Part shown: positions 10,472 through 18,254 of the stretch, piece by piece | Position numbering within the stretch: the stretch's first letter is position 1 | Layout: each line of letters starts with the position of its first letter | NCBI RefSeq assembly: GCF_000316625.1 | Contig: NC_019676.1 | Location: 1,351,001 to 1,415,000 of the forward strand | Source of the DNA: Nostoc sp. PCC 7107 | Lineage (GTDB): Bacteria > Cyanobacteriota > Cyanobacteriia > Cyanobacteriales > Nostocaceae | Direction of reading: 5' to 3' | DNA: 64,000 nt | Notes under the pieces: generated by a model | The model's input: only the letters and a program-made list of their open reading frames with translations | Databases searched by the model: none | Told to the model about the DNA's origin: nothing | Program-made: the position numbers and the translations under genes

Positions 10472-11212
10472 ATGAAACAGTTCCTCAGAACAGTATTTGG
10501 CATTAAAACATACATCATTTGGCTGCTGACACCAATACTGGCAACTATTCTCGGTGCATCACTTTTGGCTAACCCGGCGTTAGCGACTGGTGTGTATCAA
10601 ATTCCCAACTTAACCCCCGGTGGTGACTGGGTTGTAGACCAAGGTGAAGTGATTAGTCGCATCAACGAAGGTAAGATTAGTAGTGCCTTTGAAGATTTGG
10701 CGAAGAAAACTGGCAATGAAGTGCGATTTGTCACCATTCGCCGTTTAGATTATGGGGAAACACCAGAAAGCTTTACTCAAGGGCTTTTTGAAAAATGGTT
10801 TCCCACAAAAGAAGCACAAGCTAATCAAACTTTGTTGGTGCTAGATACTGTTACTAACAACACGGCTATTATTAGCGGTGATCAAGTCAAGGCTTTGCTA
10901 ACTGATTCTATTGCCGATAGTGTAGCTACAGAAACCTTAGCTGCACCATTACGGGATGGTAACAAATATAATCAGGCATTTTTGGATGCAGGCGATCGCC
11001 TCGTTACAGTTCTCTCTGGTGAACCAGACCCAGGCCCACCAAAAATTACTGAGAACGTTCAGGTAGAAGGTACTTTCACAAAAGCGGAAGACACCGACAA
11101 AGGTAATGCTACGGCTTGGGTGATAGGACTGGTAATTGCTGCAACCGTTATCCCGATGGCGACTTACTACATCTATCAAGTAAATCAGCCACAGCCACCA
11201 TCTAACGGCTAA
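10472..11212 (+). CDS. psb32: Psb32-type TPM-domain protein (photosystem II repair)
   Basis: 246 residues from ATG 10472 (MKQFLRTVFG). An N-terminal signal/anchor helix ends in ANPALA. The TPM domain follows (VVDQGEVISRINE...LVLDTVTNNTAIISGDQVKALL) and a C-terminal membrane helix (TAWVIGLVIAATVIPMATYYIY) closes the protein, the architecture of cyanobacterial Psb32. Family knowledge: thylakoid-associated, protects photosystem II and helps its repair after light damage. A TTG ten codons upstream is less likely as start. A strong terminator follows 38 bp after the stop. Confidence 0.85.
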   Translation: MKQFLRTVFGIKTYIIWLLTPILATILGASLLANPALATGVYQIPNLTPGGDWVVDQGEVISRINEGKISSAFEDLAKKTGNEVRFVTIRRLDYGETPESFTQGLFEKWFPTKEAQANQTLLVLDTVTNNTAIISGDQVKALLTDSIADSVATETLAAPLRDGNKYNQAFLDAGDRLVTVLSGEPDPGPPKITENVQVEGTFTKAEDTDKGNATAWVIGLVIAATVIPMATYYIYQVNQPQPPSNG

Positions 11213-11224
11213 TTGTAAAGTCTG

Positions 11225-11251
11225 TTCGCCCTTGGCGTTCCCGCAAGGTAG
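11225..11251. repeat. 27-bp dispersed repeat (copy 1)
   Basis: Starts TTCGCCCTTGGCGTTCCC. The same 27 bases with two changes stand at 61250-61276. Both copies lie in intergenic DNA beside GTATGAAGT- or GTGTGAATT-type inverted repeats. Confidence 0.7.
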
Positions 11252-11288
11252 TATGAAGTGTGAAAATTTCAGACTTCATACTTTTTTT
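11251..11288 (+). terminator. Rho-independent terminator of psb32
   Basis: Perfect 9-bp stem GTATGAAGT (11251-11259) / ACTTCATAC (11273-11281), 13-base loop, then seven T residues (11282-11288). Confidence 0.8.
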
Positions 11289-11386
11289 ATTTTAGAGGCT
11301 ATTTATAAAGTAAATCTAAAAGCGAAAAGAAAAGAGTTATGACAACGATAAGATACATTAAACGTAGTGTATTTACATAGTTAGGT

Positions 11387-11770
11387 ATGGCGCGAAAGTC
11401 TTACCCCACAGACTTAACAGATATGGAGTGGGAAATCCTAGCCCCCTTGATTCCACCAGCGAAAGAAGGAGGACACCCGCGCACAACTGATATGCGGGAG
11501 GTATGCAACGCTATCTACTATCACCTGAAGACAGGATGCCAATGGAATATGCTTCCGGGAGACTTCCCGCCCAGCTCAACTGTATACAACTACTACCGCA
11601 AATGGCAGCGCAAAGGGGTATGGGAAAAATTAAACCATTCATTACGCGGTCAGGTTCGCTTAAAATTAGGTAAATCAACACAACCCAGCGCCCTCGCCGC
11701 AGACAGTCAGTCAGTTAAAACTGACCAAAAAAGGGGGATGTGTACGGTTTTGATGGCGGTAAAAAGGTAA
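11387..11770 (+). CDS. IS5-family transposase, first frame (orfA)
   Basis: 127 residues in this frame: an N-terminal DUF4096-type region (YPTDLTDMEWEILAPLIPP, then GCQWNMLPGDFPPSSTVYNYY), up to the first catalytic Asp region (ADSQSVKT). The protein is continued by the second frame. At 11727-11738 the sequence CCAAAAAAGGGGG lets ribosomes slip back one base, giving ...KKGDVYGFDGG..., the conserved family sequence. Without slippage the frame ends after LMAVKR. Confidence 0.88.
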   Translation: MARKSYPTDLTDMEWEILAPLIPPAKEGGHPRTTDMREVCNAIYYHLKTGCQWNMLPGDFPPSSTVYNYYRKWQRKGVWEKLNHSLRGQVRLKLGKSTQPSALAADSQSVKTDQKRGMCTVLMAVKR

Positions 11771-12180
11771 AAGGGCGAAAGCGACAGACTTTGGTTGATA
11801 GCCTGGGATTATTGTTGAAAGTGGTTGTAAGTGAAGCAAATGCCCCAGAGCGAGTGCTTGCTGCCTATGCTTTGATGGAATTGTTAGAGGAGCGTCCTGA
11901 ATTACTTGAGAAAGTTGAAGTTTTATGGGTTGATTCCGGTTATGACGGTGATAAGTTTGCTCTTTGTGTTTGGTTGATGATCCAAGCTCATGTTGAAGTC
12001 ATACGGCGTACCGAGTCAGAATTTCAGGTTTTACCGAAACGTTGGGTAGTCGAAAGAACATTTGGGTGGTTTAACCAATATCATCGTCTCAGCAAAGATT
12101 ATGAGCGCCTACCCGAAATGAGTGAAGCTGCTATATATGCTGTTATGACTCGGATTATGTTGCGTCGTCTTGTCGTCTAA
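11740..12180 (+). CDS. IS5-family transposase, second frame (orfB)
   Basis: Continues the transposase: VYGFDGGKKVKGRKRQ, the second Asp in VLWVDSGYDG and the Glu of the DDE triad in WVVERTFGWFNQYHRLSKDYE. It ends one base before the right inverted repeat begins. It is probably made only as a fusion with the first frame by -1 frameshifting. The ATG at 11740 is not expected to be a real start. Confidence 0.88.
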   Translation: MYGFDGGKKVKGRKRQTLVDSLGLLLKVVVSEANAPERVLAAYALMELLEERPELLEKVEVLWVDSGYDGDKFALCVWLMIQAHVEVIRRTESEFQVLPKRWVVERTFGWFNQYHRLSKDYERLPEMSEAAIYAVMTRIMLRRLVV

Positions 12181-12203
12181 AGATTTACTTTATAAATAGT
12201 CTC

Positions 12204-12587
12204 TTAGTCTTGAACATACTCTTGTCCCGTCACTAAAGCCATCTCAGCGCGGACAAATTCTCGTCCTAAATAAGCTGCATGGTCTAACTGTGTGACTGGA
12301 CAGGTTTGAGTTTGTTCAAAAATTTTGATACTGAGTTCCTTGGCGGTTCTCCCACTAAAAACTGTTGTATAAGTTCTTTCCACCTTACCCCGTGCAGGAA
12401 TTACTTTGCCTGTTTCTGGATCTACGGCTAAACCATGCTCATCAATTACATTAGTAAAATGCTTGGCATAGATTAATCCCTCGCCTCTATCTAAATAGAC
12501 GATGAAATATCCAGCCGGGTCAAGGTCAATATGACGCTGAGAAAGTCTATCATCAATTGCCGCTAAATCTTGAACTATTAAATCCAT
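12204..12587 (-). CDS. DUF4346 family protein
   Basis: 127 residues from ATG 12587 (MDLIVQDLAA). The sequence (DLDPAGYFIVYLDR, HFTNVIDEHGLAVDPETGK, then PVTQLDHAAYLGREFVRAE) matches the DUF4346 pattern widespread in cyanobacteria. Function unknown. A longer start at 12605 adds only MFLIVV. Its TAA stop is exactly the target duplication of the IS5 element, so the insertion left the protein intact but replaced all of its downstream DNA. Confidence 0.85.
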   Translation of the reverse strand: MDLIVQDLAAIDDRLSQRHIDLDPAGYFIVYLDRGEGLIYAKHFTNVIDEHGLAVDPETGKVIPARGKVERTYTTVFSGRTAKELSIKIFEQTQTCPVTQLDHAAYLGREFVRAEMALVTGQEYVQD

Positions 12588-12671
12588 AACCACTATCAAA
12601 AACAAAATTCTTTCTTCAGGGTTTTTACACCATATACTTAAGTGTAGTTCTTATTTTCCTCAGTATGAACA

Positions 12672-13367
12672 TTAAATCGGTAAGCGATTAATATCTTTGT
12701 TGCAGCCAATTACCACCATTGCTGAACCACGTTCTAAGCGCCTATTAGGTTCTGGATTAATGGCAAATTTACCCTCTTGACTCACAGCCAACAAATTTAA
12801 ACCATAACGATTCCGCAGTTGAATTTCTGTGATAGTCTTACCATGAAATTCATCTGGGACAATCATCTCAACAATACTGTGATCTGGGTCGAGGTCAAAT
12901 CTGTCTAATATAGATGGTTTGGTGAGAGTACGCGCTAAAGCACAACCAGCTTCGTATTCTGGAAAAACAACGTGGTCTGCGCCGACTTTTTTTAACAACT
13001 TGCGGTGAACTTCACTAGATGCTTTAGCCACAACGTGCGGTACACCACCTTCTTTGACATTGAGAGTGGTAATAATACTTTCTTGAATGTAATTACCAAT
13101 GGCGACAATTACCGTATCAAATTCAAAAATTCCGGCCTCTCTCAGCGCAGCAGGTTCAGTTGAATCTAGTTGCAAAGCGTGACCAACTATTTGTTCTGTC
13201 AAGGCTTCTGAAACTCTTTTTTCATCAATATCTGTGGCTAGTACTTGATAACCTAAATTATGCAGTGTTGAACTGACAGAACGACCAAAACGACCTAAAC
13301 CAATAATGGCAAATTGGTTGTTATCTTTACGTAAACTGCGAAAAAACCCTAGTGATGCAAGATTCAC
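12672..13367 (-). CDS. ktrA: Potassium channel/transporter regulatory subunit KtrA (TrkA-type)
   Basis: 231 residues. RCK/TrkA-N Rossmann domain at 18-140 with the nucleotide motif GLGRFGRS, then TrkA-C from about residue 155 (HSIVEMIVPDEFHGKTI). It forms the cytosolic ring that gates KtrB, with ATP/ADP or NAD binding. It follows ktrB on the same strand after a 363-bp gap filled largely with a dispersed repeat. Cyanobacterial Ktr systems take up K+ with Na+ dependence (family knowledge). Confidence 0.9.
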   Translation of the reverse strand: MNLASLGFFRSLRKDNNQFAIIGLGRFGRSVSSTLHNLGYQVLATDIDEKRVSEALTEQIVGHALQLDSTEPAALREAGIFEFDTVIVAIGNYIQESIITTLNVKEGGVPHVVAKASSEVHRKLLKKVGADHVVFPEYEAGCALARTLTKPSILDRFDLDPDHSIVEMIVPDEFHGKTITEIQLRNRYGLNLLAVSQEGKFAINPEPNRRLERGSAMVVIGCNKDINRLPI

Positions 13368-13544
13368 AGTTGCTATCCTTGTTAAGGCTCCCTGGATTTA
13401 GAACAAAAAATACTTAAATCTAACTCAAAGTAACAATTTTTATTTTTTGCCTAGTGTTTCATATTTTATCAGTTTAAGTTAATGGCATTGATACTAAGTG
13501 CGGTTATCTCACCAGTAAGTTTTTGTCATCTTCACTCCTGCCTT

Positions 13545-13680
13545 CTGCCTTCTGCCCTTCGGGTTCAGCAGTTGCTCATGGGGGAAACCCCCTACAGCCC
13601 TTTGGGCATCCTACGGCGGGCGTTAGCCTCTCCCTTTGGGAGAAGAAAGATCGCACTGCTTCACCTCCTGCCTTGTCCTA
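13545..13680. repeat. Dispersed palindromic repeats between ktrB and ktrA
   Basis: This 136-bp stretch is a mosaic: CTTCTGCC heptamer-like units, the core GCTCATGGGGGAAACCCCC (13574-13592, identical to one in lnt) and CTCTCCCTTTGGGAGAAG, another short hairpin. The apparent 78-residue open frame across it is repeat-derived, not a gene. Confidence 0.75.
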
Positions 13681-13730
13681 GTGATAAATATTCACACCGA
13701 CTTAACTTAAGGTTCTAGGTTTTTACTAGA

Positions 13731-15065
13731 TTATCCTACCAATAAATTTTCTTCAGGATAGTGAATTCTGGTGGGACGAGGATCACCAAGAACGGCTGAC
13801 ATGAGTAGTAAAACTCCAACTCTACCTATATACATCGTCAGAATTAAAATGAGCTTGGCTGCGGTAGAAACACTGCTTGTAATACCTGTAGAAAGACCAA
13901 CAGTAGCAAAAGCAGATACTATTTCAAATAAAATTTGAATAAAATCTAATTTTGGATCTGTTAAGGAGATGAGAATAGTTGCCAAAACTACAGTAGCTAC
14001 AGACCCAACTAAAACACCAACTGCTTTCAAAATTAAATTTATGGCTATCTTTCGGTCATACAATAAAACATCTTCTTTACCTTGAAGAATTGCTTTTGTG
14101 CAACTAGTAAGAACTCGCAAAGTTGTAGTTTTCATCCCCCCGCCTGTACCACCAGGACTAGCACCAATAAACATCAGCGCTATGGTAATAAATAGACCAG
14201 CAGTGGTCATTTTGCTAATATCAATAGTATTAAATCCGGCAGTTCGCGGAGTCACAGATTGGAACCAAGCTACTAAGAATTGACCGCCAATATTTAGGTC
14301 GCCAAAAGTCTCTGGATTTCTAAATTCTATACAGAAAAAAGCAATTGTCCCGACGACTAAAAGGATGATAGTTGTACTAGTGGCAACTTTAAAATCTAAA
14401 GAAAATACTACACAGGTGTTTTTTTTGAGTAGGCGATCGCGCAACCAAAGATACATTTCTAAAATTACTTGATAGCCAATGCCGCCAAAAATAATTAATG
14501 TAGTCACTGTGAAAACAACTAACCCAGATGTTTGATAACCAATTAAGCTATCTTTAAATAAACTAAAACCTGCATTATTCCAAGCATTAACACTATGAAA
14601 AATTGCTAACCACAGTCCTTGTGACCAACCATATTTCGGCACGAAAGCAGGCAAAAGTAGAAATACGCCTGTAATTTCAAAAATTAAAGTCGTGGCAATA
14701 ATTGAGCGAATTACTTGGGCGCTACCTTGCATTCCTGGCCTATCTAATGCTTGTTGAATTGCCATTTTTTGGCGCATGTCAAATCTGCGCCCAATGAGCA
14801 AAATTAAAAAGGTAGTGGTTGTCATATAGCCCAACCCACCAATTTGAGCTAACAGGACAATAAACAACTGACCCCAAAAAGAAAAATAAGTCCCAGGATC
14901 AACTACTGATAAGCCCGTCACACAAACGGCAGATGTTGAGGTGAATAATGCCACAACTAAATTATTCCAACTACCGTCGCTAGTTGAAATCGGCAGCATC
15001 AACAACATCGTCCCGACAGCTATGACAGCCAAAAATCCCAAGCAAATTGTCCGCGAAACAGTCAT
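13731..15065 (-). CDS. ktrB: Potassium uptake membrane subunit KtrB (TrkH/KtrB family)
   Basis: 444 residues with many membrane helices. The four pore-loop filter segments are visible: VTGLSVVD, NAWNNAGFSLF, RTAGFNTID and TVGLSTGI, each with its conserved glycine. It is the ion-conducting subunit that pairs with KtrA. Starts at ATG 15065 (MTVSRTICLGF). The ~150-bp gap to the divergent methyltransferase gene should hold both promoters. Confidence 0.92.
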   Translation of the reverse strand: MTVSRTICLGFLAVIAVGTMLLMLPISTSDGSWNNLVVALFTSTSAVCVTGLSVVDPGTYFSFWGQLFIVLLAQIGGLGYMTTTTFLILLIGRRFDMRQKMAIQQALDRPGMQGSAQVIRSIIATTLIFEITGVFLLLPAFVPKYGWSQGLWLAIFHSVNAWNNAGFSLFKDSLIGYQTSGLVVFTVTTLIIFGGIGYQVILEMYLWLRDRLLKKNTCVVFSLDFKVATSTTIILLVVGTIAFFCIEFRNPETFGDLNIGGQFLVAWFQSVTPRTAGFNTIDISKMTTAGLFITIALMFIGASPGGTGGGMKTTTLRVLTSCTKAILQGKEDVLLYDRKIAINLILKAVGVLVGSVATVVLATILISLTDPKLDFIQILFEIVSAFATVGLSTGITSSVSTAAKLILILTMYIGRVGVLLLMSAVLGDPRPTRIHYPEENLLVG

Positions 15066-15216
15066 ATTAAAGTAGAGCCTCTAAATTATTCCAGGTAGGG
15101 TCTACACCATAGATTCTTCCTGGAAAAGAAAAACATCCTGATTTAATTAAAAACACACATGGTAGCCTACCAGTATGTTTATTTAAACTCTGTCTTGTCT
15201 TAACACTATTTGTTTT

Positions 15217-16059
15217 ATGAGTACAACACTATATCAGCAAATTCAGCAGTTTTACGATGCTTCTTCTGGTTTATGGGAAGAAGTTTGGGGCGAACACATG
15301 CACCACGGTTTCTACGGTGCAGATGGCACGCAAAAAAAAGAGCGCCGTCAGGCACAAATTGATTTAATTGAAGAAATACTTCATTGGGCAGATGTCAAAA
15401 CAGCAACTAACATTTTGGATGTGGGTTGTGGTATTGGTGGTAGTTCTTTATACTTGGCTGAAAAGTTTCATGCTAGGGCTACAGGTATTACTTTAAGTCC
15501 TGTGCAAGCCGCCAGAGCGACAGAACGCGCCCAAGAAATGTTGTTACATCTAAGAAGTAAGTTTTTAGTAGCTAATGCTCAAGCAATGCCTTTTGCAGAT
15601 GATACTTTTGACTTAGTTTGGTCGCTGGAAAGTGGCGAACACATGCCCGATAAAACCCAGTTTTTGCAAGAATGTTATCGCGTATTAAAACCGGGTGGGA
15701 CTTTAATTATGGCGACTTGGTGTCATCGACCGACGAATGAAACGCCATTAACAGCAGATGAACAAAAGCATTTGCAAGATATTTACCGCGTGTATTGTTT
15801 GCCTTATGTGATTTCGTTGCCAGAGTATGAAGCGATCGCCCATCAACTACCATTAAAAAATATCCGCACTGCTGATTGGTCAGTTGCTGTCGCGCCATTC
15901 TGGAATATAGTTATTGATTCCGCAGTTACTCCAGGCGCGATTTTTGGCTTGTTGCGTTCTGGCTGGAGTACCATTCAAGGAGCCTTAGCACTGGGGTTAA
16001 TGAGCCGCGGTTATGAACGTGGGTTAATTAAGTTTGGGTTGGTGTGCGGGAATAAATAG
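15217..16059 (+). CDS. Tocopherol-type (gamma-tocopherol) methyltransferase
   Basis: 280 residues, a soluble class I methyltransferase. Motif I is ILDVGCGIGGSS (about 67-78), followed by GITLSPVQAARA, a post-I region MPFADDTFDLVWSLESGEHM and LKPGGTLIMATWCHR. The length, the HGFY near the start and the C-terminal RSGWSTIQGALALGLMSRGY match cyanobacterial gamma-tocopherol methyltransferases, which use SAM to make alpha-tocopherol. A related MPBQ or other quinone methyltransferase cannot be excluded by eye. No signal peptide. Confidence 0.8.
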   Translation: MSTTLYQQIQQFYDASSGLWEEVWGEHMHHGFYGADGTQKKERRQAQIDLIEEILHWADVKTATNILDVGCGIGGSSLYLAEKFHARATGITLSPVQAARATERAQEMLLHLRSKFLVANAQAMPFADDTFDLVWSLESGEHMPDKTQFLQECYRVLKPGGTLIMATWCHRPTNETPLTADEQKHLQDIYRVYCLPYVISLPEYEAIAHQLPLKNIRTADWSVAVAPFWNIVIDSAVTPGAIFGLLRSGWSTIQGALALGLMSRGYERGLIKFGLVCGNK

Positions 16060-16078
16060 CCGTCATAAACCAATAAGG

Positions 16079-16750
16079 TTAATTATTCTGTTGAATTAAT
16101 CCTTTTTGTAAAGCCATCATCACAGCTTGGGTGCGATCGCTTACCTCTAATTTCTGTAAAATTGCATGAATATGAACTCGCACTGTTCCCGGTGCAATAT
16201 ATAGTGTATGCGCGATTTCTTGATTGGTTTTGCCAGCTGCTAACAGCAAAAGAATTTCTTGTTCGCGCCCAGTTAAGGGATTGGTAAGCTTGGAGATATT
16301 ATCTAATTGAGGCGACGGTTCAGACGCAAACGAAGAGCGAATTTCTCTAGTTGCAGTTGCATCCCACCAAGAAGCCCCAGCCGCCACAGAACGCAATGCT
16401 AATACTAATTTTTCCGCCGCAATGCCTTTCAGGCAATAACCTTGAGCGCCTGCTTCTATCAACTGCGAAATTAAAGGCTTTTGCCAATGGGAGGTGAGAA
16501 TTAAAATTGGCAATAGAGGATTTTGCTGCTTAATTTGTCTACAAGTTTCAATTCCACCAATTCCCGGTAAACCCACATCTAACAGCACAATATCTAGAGG
16601 ATGTTCTTTGACTAACTCAATAGCTGTTTCACCATCTTCAGTCTCAGCAATAATTTCTAACCCAGGTTCTTGCTGCAATCGTACTTGCAAACCTAAGCGA
16701 AAAAGTTCATCATCTTCAACTAACAAAATTTTGATGGGGTTAGAAGACAT
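16079..16750 (-). CDS. NarL/LuxR-family response regulator
   Basis: 223 residues: receiver domain with acidic pocket EDDE and phosphoacceptor Asp58 (IVLLDVGLPG), Thr/Ser at LTS and Lys in CLKG, then a LuxR-type helix-turn-helix (LTGREQEILLLLAAGKTNQEIAHTL...VRVHIHAILQKLEV). It lies downstream of the histidine kinase gene on the same strand (111-bp gap), so the two probably form a pair. kdpA is divergent from the kinase, making kdp regulation a reasonable guess. Confidence 0.92.
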   Translation of the reverse strand: MSSNPIKILLVEDDELFRLGLQVRLQQEPGLEIIAETEDGETAIELVKEHPLDIVLLDVGLPGIGGIETCRQIKQQNPLLPILILTSHWQKPLISQLIEAGAQGYCLKGIAAEKLVLALRSVAAGASWWDATATREIRSSFASEPSPQLDNISKLTNPLTGREQEILLLLAAGKTNQEIAHTLYIAPGTVRVHIHAILQKLEVSDRTQAVMMALQKGLIQQNN

Positions 16751-16817
16751 TGCACACAGGTAAAGGAAACAAGGAACACTTTGACAGGCTCATATACCGA
16801 CTAACTTAGAATCAAAG

Positions 16818-16873
16818 GCTTTGAACCCGCGCAGGCGGGTTTTGTCTGTGTAGCCGCGACTTCAGTCGCTAGG
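16818..16873. repeat. Dispersed hairpin repeat overlapping the kinase stop codon
   Basis: AACCCGC (16824-16830) / GCGGGTT (16835-16841) forms a GC-rich hairpin, followed by GCGACT/AGTCGC around 16856-16869. The second palindrome supplies the last codons and TGA stop (16862-16864) of the kinase gene. Confidence 0.6.
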
Positions 16874-17983
16874 CGCAAAATGTGGATAAACAGGTAGTTT
16901 AAAAGCAAACACAGCACCACTCGGCACTTTGTTTTCTGCCCAGATTATACCCCCGTGGGCTTCAATAATTTGCCGAGATAAATAAAGCCCCAAGCCTGAA
17001 CCTTTGGCTTGGCGTTGGTAAAACCCGCCACAGGCATCGCTATGACCTTGATAAAATCTTTCAAATAAGTGAGAAAATTGTTCTGGCTGAATGCCTGCAC
17101 CCGTATCTAAAATTTTCACTACTTGATAAGAAGTTTGCGGTTCTAAAAAAACTTCCACCTTTCCACCACGCCGAGAATGATTAATCGCATTCACTAAAAG
17201 ATTATGAAACACTCTTTGCAGTTGCAGCGCATCACCATGCACCCACAACGATTGTCGCCAATCAGAATCACCATAACTTACCGACAGATGAACACGACGA
17301 TTCACCGCTAATTCCATCAAATCACCAGCCGCTTCCTCTGCCAAAACAGTTAAATCTACTGGTGCTAAATCTAGCCTTAAACCTTCAATATCATTGCGAT
17401 AAACATCTAAAAGCGTTTCTACCAGTTGTAGGGAAGTTTGGTGACTACGTGCCATTGTAGACAAAACTTGTTGCTGCGTTGGTAGAACTGGGCCAAATTT
17501 TTCTTGTTGAAAAGCTTTGATGGTTTCAATCGCCCCTAGTAACGGTGTTTTTAAATCATGGGTAAGAGTGGAAGCAAAATCTTCCCGTACCTTAACTAAC
17601 TCCTCTTGAGATTCTAACTTAGCGCGAGTTAGGGCGATCGCCTCTTGAGAACGACGCAGGCGATCGCTTAAAATACCAGTCACAATCAACGCCATCACTG
17701 CAATTAATCGGCTGGCTACAGTGGATATCTTAACTAATTCATCCCCTGGTACAACCAGATTCAACAGCGTTAAGCACACTGCAACTACAGTCGCCTGAAA
17801 AGTTGCCATCCCCCCAAACCAGTAGTTTGTTAATAAGATTGCACCTGTATAAAGATATCCAAACACATATTCTGTGGGTGTCTTAAACTCCATCACTATC
17901 ACAGCAGAAAACAAACATAATATGACAATAAGTCTGCCTAATCGTGAGTTATTAGCTAGAATTTTTTTGGTAAGTAACCTCAT
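16862..17983 (-). CDS. Membrane sensor histidine kinase
   Basis: 373 residues. The N-terminal ~105 residues hold about four membrane helices, resembling the DUF4118-type membrane region found in KdpD. A short coiled linker, then HisKA with His142 (ASTLTHDLKTPLLG), N box (HNLLVNAINHS), G1 (DTGAGI) and G2 (GSGLGLYL). No USP or KdpD sensor domain is present. The final two residues and the stop come from a dispersed repeat. It is divergent from kdpA and is the nearest candidate for sensing K+ or turgor here. That role is inference. Confidence 0.9.
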   Translation of the reverse strand: MRLLTKKILANNSRLGRLIVILCLFSAVIVMEFKTPTEYVFGYLYTGAILLTNYWFGGMATFQATVVAVCLTLLNLVVPGDELVKISTVASRLIAVMALIVTGILSDRLRRSQEAIALTRAKLESQEELVKVREDFASTLTHDLKTPLLGAIETIKAFQQEKFGPVLPTQQQVLSTMARSHQTSLQLVETLLDVYRNDIEGLRLDLAPVDLTVLAEEAAGDLMELAVNRRVHLSVSYGDSDWRQSLWVHGDALQLQRVFHNLLVNAINHSRRGGKVEVFLEPQTSYQVVKILDTGAGIQPEQFSHLFERFYQGHSDACGGFYQRQAKGSGLGLYLSRQIIEAHGGIIWAENKVPSGAVFAFKLPVYPHFAPSD

Positions 17984-18042
17984 TTAATTTAGTTAATATT
18001 CTCTTAAATTATATTTAATATACTAAAAGCCTAGAGATTTAG

Positions 18043-18071
18043 ATCCCCGACTTCTTTAAGAGGTCGGGGAT
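18043..18071. repeat. Hairpin repeat in the kinase-kdpA gap
   Basis: Perfect 9-bp stem ATCCCCGAC (18043-18051) / GTCGGGGAT (18063-18071), 11-base loop, no T tract. It lies between two divergent genes, so it is not a terminator for either. Probably a dispersed cyanobacterial hairpin element. The rest of the 271-bp gap is AT-rich and must contain both promoters. Confidence 0.65.
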
Positions 18072-18254
18072 ATGATTTGTTATGTCAACTCGGCGTTTAG
18101 CAGCTAACTAAACGCTAGATATAGAAAAAATAAACGCTGTATATATCAAAAACACGTATAAATTTATATCCTCCAACCCTTGTTTTTTCTTCATAAAAAA
18201 TCGATGATCTAAATTAATCCAAGTAATTGCAAACTGTCTCAATAACCAATATTT

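Larger units (their letters stand above)
11295..12203 (+). mobile_element. Intact IS5-family insertion sequence (IS427-like)
   Basis: 909 bp. Terminal inverted repeats of 23 bp (11295-11317 and 12181-12203) differ at one position (GAGGCTATTT versus GAGACTATTT). A 3-bp TTA target duplication flanks it (11292-11294, 12204-12206), the TNA rule of this group. It encodes a transposase in two overlapping frames joined by a probable -1 frameshift. The right-hand TTA is also the stop codon (TAA on the minus strand) of the neighbouring DUF4346 gene. Confidence 0.93.

Noticed and set aside
13482-13718. 78-residue open frame between ktrB and ktrA
   Set aside because: It consists almost wholly of dispersed repeat DNA, including the same LMGETP-coding core as in lnt. 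No independent coding sign.
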